Positions 17,252 through 26,060 of a stretch of 47,325 bases of DNA are shown one piece after another. Each line of letters begins with the position of its first letter. The first letter of the stretch is position 1. Origin of the DNA: Lachnospiraceae bacterium. GTDB lineage: Bacteria > Bacillota > Clostridia > Lachnospirales > Lachnospiraceae. The notes below the pieces were generated by a model. It worked only from the letters and a program-made list of their open reading frames with translations. It was not told the DNA's origin and did no database searches. The position numbers were made by a program, and so were the translations under genes. The stretch lies in the NCBI GenBank assembly GCA_028721415.1, contig JAQYIU010000028.1, forward strand, positions 1-47,325. Reading direction: 5' to 3'.

Positions 17252-19342
17252 ATGATTCAGATTGGTACGATTTTAGGAGGAAGATATGAGATTCTGGAAC
17301 ATATTGGTTCCGGTGGAATGGCAGACGTTTATAAAGCCAGATGTCATAAATTGAATCGTTATGTTGCCATAAAAGTATTGCGCAGTGAATATAATGACGA
17401 TGACGCTCTGGTTCACAGATTTACAAAAGAAGCGCAATCAACAGCTGGATTGAATCATCCAAACATTGTGAATATCTATGATGCTGGATATGAACTGGGG
17501 ATTCATTACATTGTCATGGAACTGGCAGAAGGAATGACGCTGAAAAGATATATCCGTCGATATGGAAGGCTCAGTGCCAGAGAAACAGTAGATTTTTCCA
17601 TTCAGATTGCCAGTGGAATCCAGGCTGCTCACGAGCATCATATCATTCACAGAGATATCAAGCCGCAGAATATTCTGGTATCTGACAGCGGAAAAATAAA
17701 AGTTACAGATTTTGGAATTGCCAAAGCTGCTACAGGGGATACGATTGCATCCAGTACAATGGGTTCGGTTCGTTATTTGTCTCCGGAGCAGGCAAGAGGT
17801 GGATACTCTGATGAGAGAAGTGATATTTATTCTCTTGGTATCACAATGTATGAAATGGCGACAGGAAAAGTTCCTTTTGACGGAGAAAATACCGTTGCCA
17901 TCGCACTGATGCATATCAAAGATGAAATCACACCGCCACGGTGTTATTTTCCGGATATTCCACTGAGTCTGGAGAAGATTATTCTCAAATGTACCATGAA
18001 ACATCCGGAAGAAAGATATCAGAATGCGGAAGATCTTATTGAAGATTTGAAGAAAGTTTTTTCCTGTCCGGATGGAAATTACGTGTATATGGATCCTCTT
18101 GTGGATGATTCACCGACAAGAGCCCGGACCAGGGAAGAAATAGAAGAAATCAAGAAATCGTTATCTGATTCGGATGACGATAATTCCGTCAGCAAAGTGA
18201 AAACAGCAGAAAAACAGACGGAAGAAGAATCGAATATTGAAGAAGACTATGATGATGACGAATCCGTCAATCCTAAAATGGAAAAAATGATAAAGGGAAT
18301 TACCATTCTTTTTGGAATTCTTCTGGGATGTCTTATCATTTATCTGGTCGGCAGTTCGATGCATCTTTTTCATTTTAAGAATAATAAAGCTACCACGGAA
18401 AGTTCAGTGACGGAAACAACGACGGAAGCTGTTAGCACAGAAGAAGTAAAATATGTAAAAATATCAAATCTGCTTGGGCTTACCAGAAAAGAAGCAGAAG
18501 CTAAAATGGAAGATCTTTCTCTGAAAGCAGTTTTTGAATACGAAGATGATGTGGATCACAATGACAGTACATTAATCGTTGTAAAACAACAGTATGAGAA
18601 AGGCGAATCTGTTCCGGAGGGAACGGAAGTTACGTTGACTCTGGGAGTGGATGAAAATGCGACCACAGAAAATGATCGGATCGAAGTACCTGCTCTGATT
18701 AATTATCAGGAGGATCAGGCAGTGGAAGTGTTAACGCAGCTGGGGCTGAAAGTGAAAAAAATCTATACGAACAGTGATACGGTAGAAGCGGGATATGTGA
18801 TGAAACAAAGCCCGAAAGGCGGAAGTATTGTTGATAAAGGATTTACGATCACCATCACCGTCAGCCGTGGAGTATCACAGGTGATAGTTCCTTCATTAAG
18901 CGGAATGACCCAGGAAGTGGCGGAAAGAGAACTGAACCGGGTTGGTTTGAAGCTTGGGCAGGTAACCAGTGATTACAGTGGTCTTGTCGGTGTGGGAGAA
19001 GTTGTAAAACAGGGAATTCCTTCCGGCACATCGGTGGATAAAGGTACAGAGGTATCCATTGTGATCAGTCTCGGTGAGCAGGAGACCTACCACTATGAAA
19101 GCAGTGTTTCCATTACAGATTCCCCTTTTGAAAATGAGGAAGATACCGGAAAAGTGGAACTCATTTTAGAACAAAACGGATCATCAAAAACGATTTACTC
19201 GAACAATAAAGCGTCGTCAGGATCCTTTCCGTTGAATGTGGATTTTGAAAGTAAAAGCGAAGAAGATGCAACGGTGATTCTATATTTGGATGGAACCGAA
19301 GTTGATCGATATGATGTAGAGTGGAATGCGGTAGCTGATTAG
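17252..19342 (+). CDS. pknB: Membrane Ser/Thr kinase with PASTA domains (PknB/PrkC)
   Basis: A 696-residue kinase. The cytoplasmic kinase domain (about 1-275) shows GSGGMADVYKA, VAIKVL with K41, HRDIKPQNIL (H133, R134, D135), DFGIA and an activation loop with several Thr/Ser ahead of SPEQARGG. A charged juxtamembrane region leads to one membrane helix (about 350-370). Outside are three PASTA repeats (about 402-465, 477-540, 545-610), which bind muropeptide or lipid II in relatives. A further C-terminal segment of about 80 residues is not a PASTA repeat. The ATG at 17252 is spaced well from GGGAGGTGA; a GTG at 17243 is also in frame. Confidence 0.93.
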   Translation: MIQIGTILGGRYEILEHIGSGGMADVYKARCHKLNRYVAIKVLRSEYNDDDALVHRFTKEAQSTAGLNHPNIVNIYDAGYELGIHYIVMELAEGMTLKRYIRRYGRLSARETVDFSIQIASGIQAAHEHHIIHRDIKPQNILVSDSGKIKVTDFGIAKAATGDTIASSTMGSVRYLSPEQARGGYSDERSDIYSLGITMYEMATGKVPFDGENTVAIALMHIKDEITPPRCYFPDIPLSLEKIILKCTMKHPEERYQNAEDLIEDLKKVFSCPDGNYVYMDPLVDDSPTRARTREEIEEIKKSLSDSDDDNSVSKVKTAEKQTEEESNIEEDYDDDESVNPKMEKMIKGITILFGILLGCLIIYLVGSSMHLFHFKNNKATTESSVTETTTEAVSTEEVKYVKISNLLGLTRKEAEAKMEDLSLKAVFEYEDDVDHNDSTLIVVKQQYEKGESVPEGTEVTLTLGVDENATTENDRIEVPALINYQEDQAVEVLTQLGLKVKKIYTNSDTVEAGYVMKQSPKGGSIVDKGFTITITVSRGVSQVIVPSLSGMTQEVAERELNRVGLKLGQVTSDYSGLVGVGEVVKQGIPSGTSVDKGTEVSIVISLGEQETYHYESSVSITDSPFENEEDTGKVELILEQNGSSKTIYSNNKASSGSFPLNVDFESKSEEDATVILYLDGTEVDRYDVEWNAVAD

Positions 19343-19354
19343 GCTGCCGCATTT
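19328..19354 (+). terminator. Possible terminator at the end of pknB
   Basis: GCGGTAGC (19328-19335) pairs with GCTGCCGC (19343-19350) across the pknB stop codon, followed by ATTTTATC. The U-tract is poor, so it may only reduce read-through into rsgA. Confidence 0.45.
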
Positions 19355-19452
19355 TATCAAAAGAAGATAATATGAGGTGCATTTGTTGAATTGTTTTGTG
19401 AGCGATATATCAGGGCAATGTCAGGAAACAGAGGATGGAGAGAAAACAGAAA

Positions 19453-20331
19453 ATGACAGGAAAAATTATTAAAGGAATTGGCGGATTTTATTATGTATAC
19501 GTGGAGAATGCCGGCCTGTATGAATGCAGGGCAAAAGGCATTTTTCGCAATAAAAAAATGAAACCCAATGTGGGAGATATTGTGGAAATCGATATTTTAT
19601 CAGAAGAAGATAAAACAGGGAATCTCACCTTGATTCATCCAAGAAAAAATCAGTTAATTCGCCCGATGGTTGCCAATGTGGATCAGGCACTGGTGATTTT
19701 TGCAATTCATGAACCGGAGCCCAATTTTCATCTCCTCAACCGTTTTCTGGTGATGATGGAGAGGCAGCAGATTCCTGTATCCATATGTTTTAATAAAATG
19801 GATCTGGCGACAGAGGAAGAGAAAAATCAGTTGACCAAAGAGTATGCAGGAAGCGGATGTCCTCTATACTTTCTTTCTGCTGCCAGAAAAGAAGGTGTGG
19901 AACAGCTGGAAGAATTGCTGAAAGGAAAAACAACTGTCATGGCAGGTCCATCTGGTGTGGGTAAATCATCGACGTTAAATTGTGTGAGTGCTTATAAACA
20001 GATGGAAACCGGGACGGTCAGCGAGAAAATCAAAAGAGGCAAACATACGACCAGACATTCTGAACTGATTTATCTTGGAGCAGATACCTTTTTGATGGAT
20101 ACACCTGGTTTCAGTTCACTGTATCTTGAGGAGATGGAGAAAGAAGAATTAAAATATTATTTTCCGGAATTTGCTCCCTATGAAAATCAGTGTCGCTTCC
20201 ATGGCTGTTCTCATATTCATGAACCGGGATGCAAGGTCAAAGAAGCATTGGAAGAAGGAGGTATCAGCCGTCTTCGATATGATGACTATTGCCTGTTTTA
20301 TGAAGAACTGGCACAACAGAAAAAATGGTAA
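19453..20331 (+). CDS. rsgA: Ribosome small-subunit-dependent GTPase RsgA
   Basis: A circularly permuted GTPase of about 292 residues that checks late 30S subunit maturation. An OB-fold (GKIIKGIGGFYYVYV) is followed by the permuted motifs NKMDL, then GPSGVGKSS (165-173), then DTPGF. The zinc site is C247, C252, H254 and C260 (CRFHGCSHIHEPGC). The ATG at 19453 fits the family N-terminus; the ATG at 19435 is in frame and only six codons longer. In Bacillus rpe lies between this gene and thiN; here thiN follows directly. Confidence 0.92.
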   Translation: MTGKIIKGIGGFYYVYVENAGLYECRAKGIFRNKKMKPNVGDIVEIDILSEEDKTGNLTLIHPRKNQLIRPMVANVDQALVIFAIHEPEPNFHLLNRFLVMMERQQIPVSICFNKMDLATEEEKNQLTKEYAGSGCPLYFLSAARKEGVEQLEELLKGKTTVMAGPSGVGKSSTLNCVSAYKQMETGTVSEKIKRGKHTTRHSELIYLGADTFLMDTPGFSSLYLEEMEKEELKYYFPEFAPYENQCRFHGCSHIHEPGCKVKEALEEGGISRLRYDDYCLFYEELAQQKKW

Positions 20332-20358
20332 GGACGGTAGGAGAAAGAAGAAACAAAA

Positions 20359-21009
20359 ATGAGGATATTAATTGTTACCGGAGGACAACTGGATATTGAT
20401 TTTGTCAGAGAATATCTGACGACAGAACAATTTGACCGGGTGATTGCTGCCGATTCGGGGCTTGCTCATTGTAAAGATGCAGGCATTATGCCAACTGATA
20501 TTCTGGGGGATTTTGACAGCCTTGTTGATAAAGATTTACTGGAAGAATATCAGAAAAAAGGAGTCCCGGTGAGAGGATTTCCAACCAGAAAGGATTATAC
20601 GGATACTCATCTGGCGATGATGTATGCCAAGGAGCTGAATCCGGAAGAGGTGATCGTTCTTGGAGCGACGGGGACACGAATCGATCATATGCTTGCCAAT
20701 ATCGGAATGTTGGAATATATGGCAAAACAGGGGATATCCTGCAAGATTATTGATGCCCATAATGAGGTGGAACTTCTGATTGGGGCCTCCCGGAAAAGAT
20801 ATCCAAAACCGAATGGGAAAGAGTTCTTTTCTCTTGTTGCCTGGAATGATAAAGTAACAGGCATTGATCTTGAGGGATTTTCCTATCCACTGCATAATGG
20901 AGTGTTGGAAACAGCAATCAGCCTCGGAATCAGTAATGAGATTGTGGATGAATATGGTATATTAAGTGTGAAAGAAGGAAAACTTCTCGTCATCCGGTCG
21001 AGAGATTAA
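20359..21009 (+). CDS. thiN: Thiamine pyrophosphokinase
   Basis: A 216-residue enzyme that transfers pyrophosphate from ATP to thiamine to make thiamine diphosphate. The N-terminal domain has AADSGLAHC, GDFDSL and KDYTDTHLA (metal and ATP binding), then LGATGTRIDHMLANI. The C-terminal domain holds the thiamine-binding fold. It is the last gene of the long plus-strand run and is followed by a strong two-way terminator facing ychF. Confidence 0.92.
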   Translation: MRILIVTGGQLDIDFVREYLTTEQFDRVIAADSGLAHCKDAGIMPTDILGDFDSLVDKDLLEEYQKKGVPVRGFPTRKDYTDTHLAMMYAKELNPEEVIVLGATGTRIDHMLANIGMLEYMAKQGISCKIIDAHNEVELLIGASRKRYPKPNGKEFFSLVAWNDKVTGIDLEGFSYPLHNGVLETAISLGISNEIVDEYGILSVKEGKLLVIRSRD

Positions 21010-21015
21010 ATGAAA

Positions 21016-21075
21016 AAGAATCCATTGGATAACACGACGGAAAATGAATCCGTGTGTACCAGTGGATTCTTTTTT
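21016..21075. terminator. Bidirectional terminator between thiN and ychF
   Basis: AAGAATCCATTGG (21016-21028) pairs with CCAGTGGATTCTT (21059-21071) with one G-T pair. A T-run follows on the plus strand and an A-run precedes the stem, giving a T-run on the minus strand, so it can serve both convergent genes. Confidence 0.8.
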
Positions 21076-21124
21076 AAGAGGATTGCAATAGAGTTTGTTG
21101 TGATGGAGTGCCTCTTACCGTATT

Positions 21125-22222
21125 TTAAACGTTAAATTTGAACAGAACAACATCGCCATCCTGCATGATGTATTCTTTACCCTCAGAACGAACCAGACCC
21201 TTTTCTCTGGCAGCGGCCATACTTCCATTCGCAATAAGATCATCATAGCTGATCACATCGGCTTTGATAAATCCTCTTTCAAAATCGGAATGGATTTTGC
21301 CGGCAGCCTGTGGAGCCTTGGTTCCCCGAGTGATAGTCCATGCTTTTGATTCAATCGGACCTGCGGTAAGGTAGGAGATTAATCCCAGCAGGCTGTAGCT
21401 TGCTTTGATTAATTTTTCCAGGCCGGATTCCTTAAGACCGAGATCTTCCAGGAACATCGCCTTCTCATCTTCATCCAGTTCGGCAATCTCCTGTTCAATC
21501 TGAGCACATACCACAAATACCTCAGAATCGCATTCACGGGCATATTGTTTCACGGTAGTTACATAATCGTTGGATGTGCCGTCATCGGCAAGGTCATCCT
21601 CGCTGACATTGGCGGCAAAAATGACAGGTTTATCTGTGAGAAGATTACATTCTGCCAGGAGTTTCTGCTCATCCTCATCCTCTGTGACAAATGTTTTTGC
21701 CAGCTGACCATCTTCCAGATGCGCTTTTACTTTTTTCAAAAACTCAACTTCAGCTGCAATCTTTTTGTCATTGTGAGCGGCACGGGCAGATTTGGCAATG
21801 CGGCGATCAAGAACTTCGATGTCAGAGAAAATCAATTCAAAATTGATGGTCTCAATATCACGAAGCGGATTAACGCTGCCGTCTACATGGATTACATTGC
21901 TGTCATCAAAACAGCGAACGACATGGACGATTGCATCCACTTCACGAATGTTGGCAAGAAACTGATTGCCCAATCCTTCTCCTTTTGATGCCCCTTTTAC
22001 AAGTCCGGCAATGTCTACAAACTCAATGACAGCTGGAACGATCTTTGCAGAATCATACATATCGGATAAAACCTGAAGACGTTTGTCAGGAACAGGAACG
22101 ATTCCGATGTTGGGATCTATGGTACAAAAAGGGTAGTTGGCGGATTCGGCACCTGCTTTGGTCAGAGAATTAAACAATGTGCTTTTTCCGACGTTAGGAA
22201 GGCCGACGATACCTAATTTCAT
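21125..22222 (-). CDS. ychF: Redox-regulated ATPase YchF (Obg/OLA1 family)
   Basis: A 365-residue P-loop ATPase of the YchF/OLA1 type. The loop GLPNVGKST is at residues 7-15, and the base-recognition motif reads NVSE, the NxxE form that prefers ATP to GTP. A coiled-coil insert follows the G domain and a TGS domain ends the protein ([16 protein letters not shown] to VVLFKFNV). It binds ribosomes and affects stress responses in other species. The Met at 22222 has GGAGG eight bases upstream; five extra in-frame codons upstream are not used. It is one of only two minus-strand genes here. Confidence 0.94.
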   Translation of the reverse strand: MKLGIVGLPNVGKSTLFNSLTKAGAESANYPFCTIDPNIGIVPVPDKRLQVLSDMYDSAKIVPAVIEFVDIAGLVKGASKGEGLGNQFLANIREVDAIVHVVRCFDDSNVIHVDGSVNPLRDIETINFELIFSDIEVLDRRIAKSARAAHNDKKIAAEVEFLKKVKAHLEDGQLAKTFVTEDEDEQKLLAECNLLTDKPVIFAANVSEDDLADDGTSNDYVTTVKQYARECDSEVFVVCAQIEQEIAELDEDEKAMFLEDLGLKESGLEKLIKASYSLLGLISYLTAGPIESKAWTITRGTKAPQAAGKIHSDFERGFIKADVISYDDLIANGSMAAAREKGLVRSEGKEYIMQDGDVVLFKFNV

Positions 22223-22295
22223 AAAATCATCCTCCATTATTTCTATTATTTTATCATTGACATGACTGTTTTAAACAGCTACGATTCAATCTATT

Positions 22296-22325
22296 ATTCT
22301 AGCATAGAATGAATTATACTGACAA
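22296..22325 (-). promoter_or_regulatory. Promoter for ychF
   Basis: On the minus strand TTGTCA (22325-22320), an 18-bp spacer and TAGAAT (22301-22296), with TG one base ahead of the -10 (extended form). It stands about 75 bp before the ychF start. Confidence 0.6.
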
Positions 22326-22375
22326 GAAATTTGTGAAAACTATTATCAAAAAAATGAGAATCTTTGAGTTGGGTA

Positions 22376-22404
22376 TGTACATTTTTTTTTGTTTCGACTA
22401 TAAT
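22376..22404 (+). promoter_or_regulatory. Promoter for lgt
   Basis: A good TATAAT at 22399-22404 with TGTACA at 22376-22381 (17-bp spacer). The -35 is weak, but the -10 lies in a long T/A-rich tract 57 bp ahead of lgt. Confidence 0.45.
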
Positions 22405-22460
22405 TTATTCGGTAAAAAGAATCAGATGAATAACAAATATGACTAAAAAAGGAGGATTCG

Positions 22461-23366
22461 ATGCAATATACAGATATCAGATTTCCTCATCTGGGAATTG
22501 TCCTCTCCCATGTGGGAAGATATATTACCATAGGAAATTTTCAGATCATGTTTTATGGAATTATCATTGCTCTTGGATTTCTGGCGGGATTGCTGGTTGC
22601 CCAGAAAGAAGCCAGACGAACCGGACAGAATCCGGAACTCTACATGGACTATCTTTTGTGTATGGTTGTTCCGGCGATCATCGGCGCGAGAGCCTATTAT
22701 GTGATTTTTTCCTGGGATTATTATAAGCAGAATCCGATTGAGATTCTGTATCTTCGTCAGGGCGGTCTTGGAATTGTGGGCGGTGTGACTGCAGCGATCA
22801 TAGTTTTGTTGATTTTTGCCAAAGTGAGAAAACAGAAAGCGTTGCTGATGCTGGATACTATGAGTATGGGATTACTGGTGGGTCAGATCATCGGCAGGTG
22901 GGGAAATTTCTTTAACCGGGAAGCCTTTGGAGGATATACGGATGGCCTTTTTGCCATGCAGATTCCGTTAAAATATTTTGAAAAGTATGGCAGGCTGGGT
23001 GAGTTGACCGGAGGCGGAATTCTGGATCATCTTGTGACCCTCACTGTCGGAGGACAGGAGATGACTTATATTCAGGTTCATCCCACATTTTTGTATGAAG
23101 GACTGTGGAATTGCCTGATTTTGCTGCTGATTTTCATCTACCGAAAACATAAAAAATTCGATGGAGAGCTGTTTTGTATGTATCTTATGGGCTATGGTGC
23201 CGGAAGATTTCTGATTGAAAGTCTGCGGGTAGATCAATTGCAGATCGGGCATACGGGAATTGCTGCGACACAGGTCGTATGTATCTGTATTTTTATCGGT
23301 GGACTTATTGGAATCTGGCAGGGAAGACGAAGAAATACAGGAAATGGAAAGAAGTCCTTGAGTTGA
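22461..23366 (+). CDS. lgt: Prolipoprotein diacylglyceryl transferase
   Basis: A 301-residue polytopic membrane enzyme that attaches diacylglycerol from phosphatidylglycerol to the lipobox cysteine of prolipoproteins, such as PotD later in this window. The Lgt signature GRWGNFFNREAFGG is at 145-158, with several hydrophobic helices either side and a conserved RVDQLQIG near the C-terminus. AGGAGG precedes the ATG. It stands alone, with its own promoter and the rubrerythrin promoter overlapping its stop codon. Confidence 0.94.
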   Translation: MQYTDIRFPHLGIVLSHVGRYITIGNFQIMFYGIIIALGFLAGLLVAQKEARRTGQNPELYMDYLLCMVVPAIIGARAYYVIFSWDYYKQNPIEILYLRQGGLGIVGGVTAAIIVLLIFAKVRKQKALLMLDTMSMGLLVGQIIGRWGNFFNREAFGGYTDGLFAMQIPLKYFEKYGRLGELTGGGILDHLVTLTVGGQEMTYIQVHPTFLYEGLWNCLILLLIFIYRKHKKFDGELFCMYLMGYGAGRFLIESLRVDQLQIGHTGIAATQVVCICIFIGGLIGIWQGRRRNTGNGKKSLS

Positions 23367-23391
23367 CATTAGTAATAGTTTCTGTTATTAT
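23363..23391 (+). promoter_or_regulatory. Strong promoter for the rubrerythrin gene
   Basis: A consensus TTGACA (23363-23368) overlapping the lgt stop, a 17-bp spacer and TATTAT (23386-23391). The leader to the rubrerythrin start is about 110 bases. Confidence 0.75.
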
Positions 23392-23395
23392 AACA
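23383..23395. promoter_or_regulatory. Palindromic operator candidate over the -10 region
   Basis: TGTTATTATAACA is a perfect 13-bp palindrome covering the -10 of the rubrerythrin promoter, a place where a repressor would block polymerase. Peroxide regulators of the PerR family bind similar AT-rich dyads before rubrerythrin genes, but this sequence is not an exact PerR box. Confidence 0.4.
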
Positions 23396-23507
23396 ACATC
23401 AGTAAAGATCTGGACAGAATGCATCAGGTATTCGGTCAGAACTTTTTAAAGCATCTGTATCAGAGTGTACCGATTACAGATGCGATTTGATCAAGGAGGT
23501 AAAGAAA

Positions 23508-24173
23508 ATGTCTAAATGGAAATGTAAAATTTGTGGTTATATTTATGAAGGAGCAGAATTACCGGCTGATTTCACTTGCCCACTCTGCAAACAGCCAGCT
23601 TCCGCATTTGAGAAAGTAGAAGAAGCTGCGCCTGCAGAAGGTGCTTCTGTTTATGCAGGAACAAAGACAGAGCAGAATCTGAAAGATGCATTTGCAGGTG
23701 AGAGCCAGGCTCGTAACAAATATACTTATTTCGCAACAGTTGCACAGAGAGAAGGTTATGAAGAATTAGCAGAAATCTTCTTAAAAACAGCACGTAATGA
23801 GCAGGAACATGCTCGTGTATGGTTCCAGGAACTGGGTGGAATCGGAACAACAGCTGAGAACCTTCTTGCAGCAGCAGAAGGTGAGAACTACGAGTGGACA
23901 GATATGTATGATCGTATGGCAAAAGAAGCTGACGAAGAAGGATTCCACGATCTGGCAGAACGTTTCCGTATGGTTGGAGCTATCGAGAAACGTCATGAAG
24001 AACGCTACCGCAAATTACTCAACGATGTTGAGATGAAACAGGTATTTGAGAAGAGCGGACAGGCTATGTGGGAATGCCGCGTATGTGGTCACATCGTTGT
24101 AGGAAGCAAAGCTCCGGAAGTATGTCCTGTATGTAAATACAGCCAGTCCTACTTTGAAGTACACAAAATCTGA
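23508..24173 (+). CDS. Rubrerythrin with rubredoxin-like modules at both ends
   Basis: A 221-residue peroxide-scavenging diiron protein. The N-terminus has a rubredoxin-type iron site (C6, C9, C24, C27: [10 protein letters not shown] and CPLCK). The centre is a ferritin-like rubrerythrin domain ([30 protein letters not shown] supply the diiron Glu/His ligands). The C-terminus has a second rubredoxin site (C190, C193, C206, C209). Classical rubrerythrins carry only the C-terminal module and 'reverse' ones only the N-terminal. The true start is the ATG at 23508 after AGGAGGT; an in-frame TTG at 23487 precedes the site. Codons are those of a highly expressed gene. Confidence 0.9.
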   Translation: MSKWKCKICGYIYEGAELPADFTCPLCKQPASAFEKVEEAAPAEGASVYAGTKTEQNLKDAFAGESQARNKYTYFATVAQREGYEELAEIFLKTARNEQEHARVWFQELGGIGTTAENLLAAAEGENYEWTDMYDRMAKEADEEGFHDLAERFRMVGAIEKRHEERYRKLLNDVEMKQVFEKSGQAMWECRVCGHIVVGSKAPEVCPVCKYSQSYFEVHKI

Positions 24174-24208
24174 TTTTGTTAAAAACAAAGTGAAATAATA
24201 ATCCCAAA

Positions 24209-24240
24209 AAGAACTGCATCTGGTATGCGGTTCTTTTTTT
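24209..24240 (+). terminator. Terminator after the rubrerythrin gene
   Basis: AAGAACTGCAT (24209-24219) pairs with ATGCGGTTCTT (24225-24235) and runs into seven T residues. Confidence 0.85.
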
Positions 24241-24279
24241 ACAATTATTTTACATATTCCAATTACAAGACCGGAGCAC

Positions 24280-24308
24280 TTGCTAAACGAAAGGTTTTGT
24301 GCTATAAT
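24280..24308 (+). promoter_or_regulatory. Promoter for the ABC exporter pair
   Basis: TTGCTA at 24280-24285, a 17-bp spacer ending in TGC (extended -10) and TATAAT at 24303-24308, 80 bp ahead of the permease gene. Confidence 0.65.
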
Positions 24309-24387
24309 TCCTTAGGTTTTTACTATAAAGACAAGAGGTCCTTTCAGAAAACGATAAGGACAGATGGCCATCCGGCTGGAGGATTTT

Positions 24388-25170
24388 ATGAAGCGATTTT
24401 GGAAAGATTTAAAAGGACATTACAAATATGCCCTGTACGCAGCCAAATCTGAACTGAAATCAGAGGTTGCGAACTCATATCTGAACTGGATATGGTGGGT
24501 ATTGGAACCATTTTGTTTTATGCTGATTTATTCCTTTATTTTCGGTGTGGTATTCAATGCCAAGGAACAGTATTTCAGCGTGTTTATTTTTGTTGGTCTG
24601 ACAGCCTGGGATTTTTTCAGTCGATGTCTGAACCAGAGCGTTAAGCTGATGAAGAATAACAAGTCCATTGTGACTAAGGTTTATATTCCGAAATTCATTT
24701 TGCTGATTTCCAAAATGTTTTTTAACGGATATAAGATGATGATTCAGTTTTTTATCATCGCAGTCATGGTGATTTATTTCAGAATACCGATCACATGGAA
24801 CATTATTTTTATTATCCCGATTCTGATTACATTATTTGTTGTGACATTTGCCTGTATGACACATCTGATGCATTATGGTGTATTTGTACAGGACCTTGCC
24901 AATGTAGTGACGATCGGACTTCGAATGGTATTCTATATGACAGGTATCTTTTATAATATTGAGAAGAGATTACCTCCGAAATATATTGGCCTGCTGATGA
25001 AGGCGAATCCAATGGCTCTTATTTTAAGCAGCCTGAGAAAGTGTATCTTATATTCTCAGACACCGGACATGAAATGGATCCTGATCTGGTGTGTGATCGG
25101 AATCATTGTGGCAGCCTTTGGCGTTCGTAAAATATACAAGAATGAAAACAGCTATGTAAAGGTGATTTAA
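24388..25170 (+). CDS. ABC-2 type polysaccharide/teichoic acid export permease
   Basis: A 260-residue inner-membrane permease of the Wzm/TagG type. It starts MKRFWKDLKGHYKYAL, has the amphipathic entry region YLNWIWWVLEP and about six hydrophobic helices. With the ATPase encoded next to it, it would export a lipid-linked polysaccharide or teichoic-acid-like polymer. The ATG at 24388 follows GGAGG at six bases; the frame is open eight codons upstream. No glycosyltransferase or polymerase gene lies nearby, so the cargo cannot be inferred. Confidence 0.85.
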   Translation: MKRFWKDLKGHYKYALYAAKSELKSEVANSYLNWIWWVLEPFCFMLIYSFIFGVVFNAKEQYFSVFIFVGLTAWDFFSRCLNQSVKLMKNNKSIVTKVYIPKFILLISKMFFNGYKMMIQFFIIAVMVIYFRIPITWNIIFIIPILITLFVVTFACMTHLMHYGVFVQDLANVVTIGLRMVFYMTGIFYNIEKRLPPKYIGLLMKANPMALILSSLRKCILYSQTPDMKWILIWCVIGIIVAAFGVRKIYKNENSYVKVI

Positions 25171-25904
25171 TGGAAGAGCGAAAGAGTGCAATCAGCGTAC
25201 GAAATGTATGTATCGATTATAAAAGTTTAAAATCAAGTTCTATTAAACAGAGTTTTTTTAAATTAAAAAAAGTAGAGCAGGAAGTATTTCACGCAGTTCG
25301 CAATGTGTCTTTTGAAGTGCCGGAAGGACAGATTCTCGGTATTACCGGAAAGAACGGAAGTGGAAAGTCCACGATGCTGCGAGCCATTGCCGGTATTTTT
25401 TCTGCAGACAGCGGTGAGATTGATCTTCATGGTCACACGATTTCTTTATTGTCGATTGGAGTCGGCTTCAAAAATGAGCTTTCTGGAAGAGAGAACATTA
25501 TTCTTTCCGGTATGCTTCTCGGTTTCTCGAAGGAATTCATCCTGGAAAAGATGCCGGAGATTATAGAATTTTCAGGAATTGGCAATTTTATTGATATGCC
25601 TGTTCGAACTTATTCAAGCGGTATGTATTCCAAGCTGGCATTCTCCATTACGGCGATTCTTGAAACAGAGATTATGCTGATTGACGAGGTGCTTAGTGTA
25701 GGAGACCAGAAGTTCCGAAAGAAGAGTTATAACAAGATGAAGGAGCTGATTTCCAACAGAGATCGGACGGTTGTTATCGTATCCCATAGTATGACAACAT
25801 TAGAAGATTTGTGTGATCAGCTGATCTGGATGCACGACGGAGAGATCATTATGTATGATAAACCGGAAATTGTTCTTCCGGTCTATAAAGATTTCATGAG
25901 ATAA
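25170..25904 (+). CDS. ABC exporter ATPase (Wzt/TagH type)
   Basis: A 244-residue ATPase partner of the preceding permease, whose stop shares a base with this ATG. Walker A GKNGSGKST is at 60-68. The signature appears as YSSGMYSKL, the variant typical of polysaccharide-export ATPases, and Walker B is MLIDEVLSVGD. There is no C-terminal carbohydrate-binding domain like that of O-antigen Wzt, so the pair is closer to TagGH-like transporters in form. A terminator follows. Confidence 0.87.
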   Translation: MEERKSAISVRNVCIDYKSLKSSSIKQSFFKLKKVEQEVFHAVRNVSFEVPEGQILGITGKNGSGKSTMLRAIAGIFSADSGEIDLHGHTISLLSIGVGFKNELSGRENIILSGMLLGFSKEFILEKMPEIIEFSGIGNFIDMPVRTYSSGMYSKLAFSITAILETEIMLIDEVLSVGDQKFRKKSYNKMKELISNRDRTVVIVSHSMTTLEDLCDQLIWMHDGEIIMYDKPEIVLPVYKDFMR

Positions 25905-25913
25905 ACAAAAAAC

Positions 25914-25959
25914 AAAAAGCCTTCCGGGCAGGAATTGACTGCTCCGGAGGGCTTTTTTT
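25914..25959 (+). terminator. Terminator after the ABC exporter
   Basis: AAAAAGCCTTCCGG pairs with CCGGAGGGCTTTTT (one G-T pair) and continues as a T-run to 25959. Confidence 0.85.
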
Positions 25960-26024
25960 GTCATATCAGCATTTCTTTTTTCAATAATTGGAAGGAAAAC
26001 AATAAAAATATACTTAAATTGTTA

Positions 26025-26053
26025 TTGCAATACCATTCTGGATGCGATAAAAT
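26025..26053 (+). promoter_or_regulatory. Main promoter of the dcw cluster
   Basis: TTGCAA at 26025-26030, a 17-bp spacer and TAAAAT at 26048-26053, just ahead of the phased MraZ boxes. Confidence 0.65.
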
Positions 26054-26060
26054 AATATTC

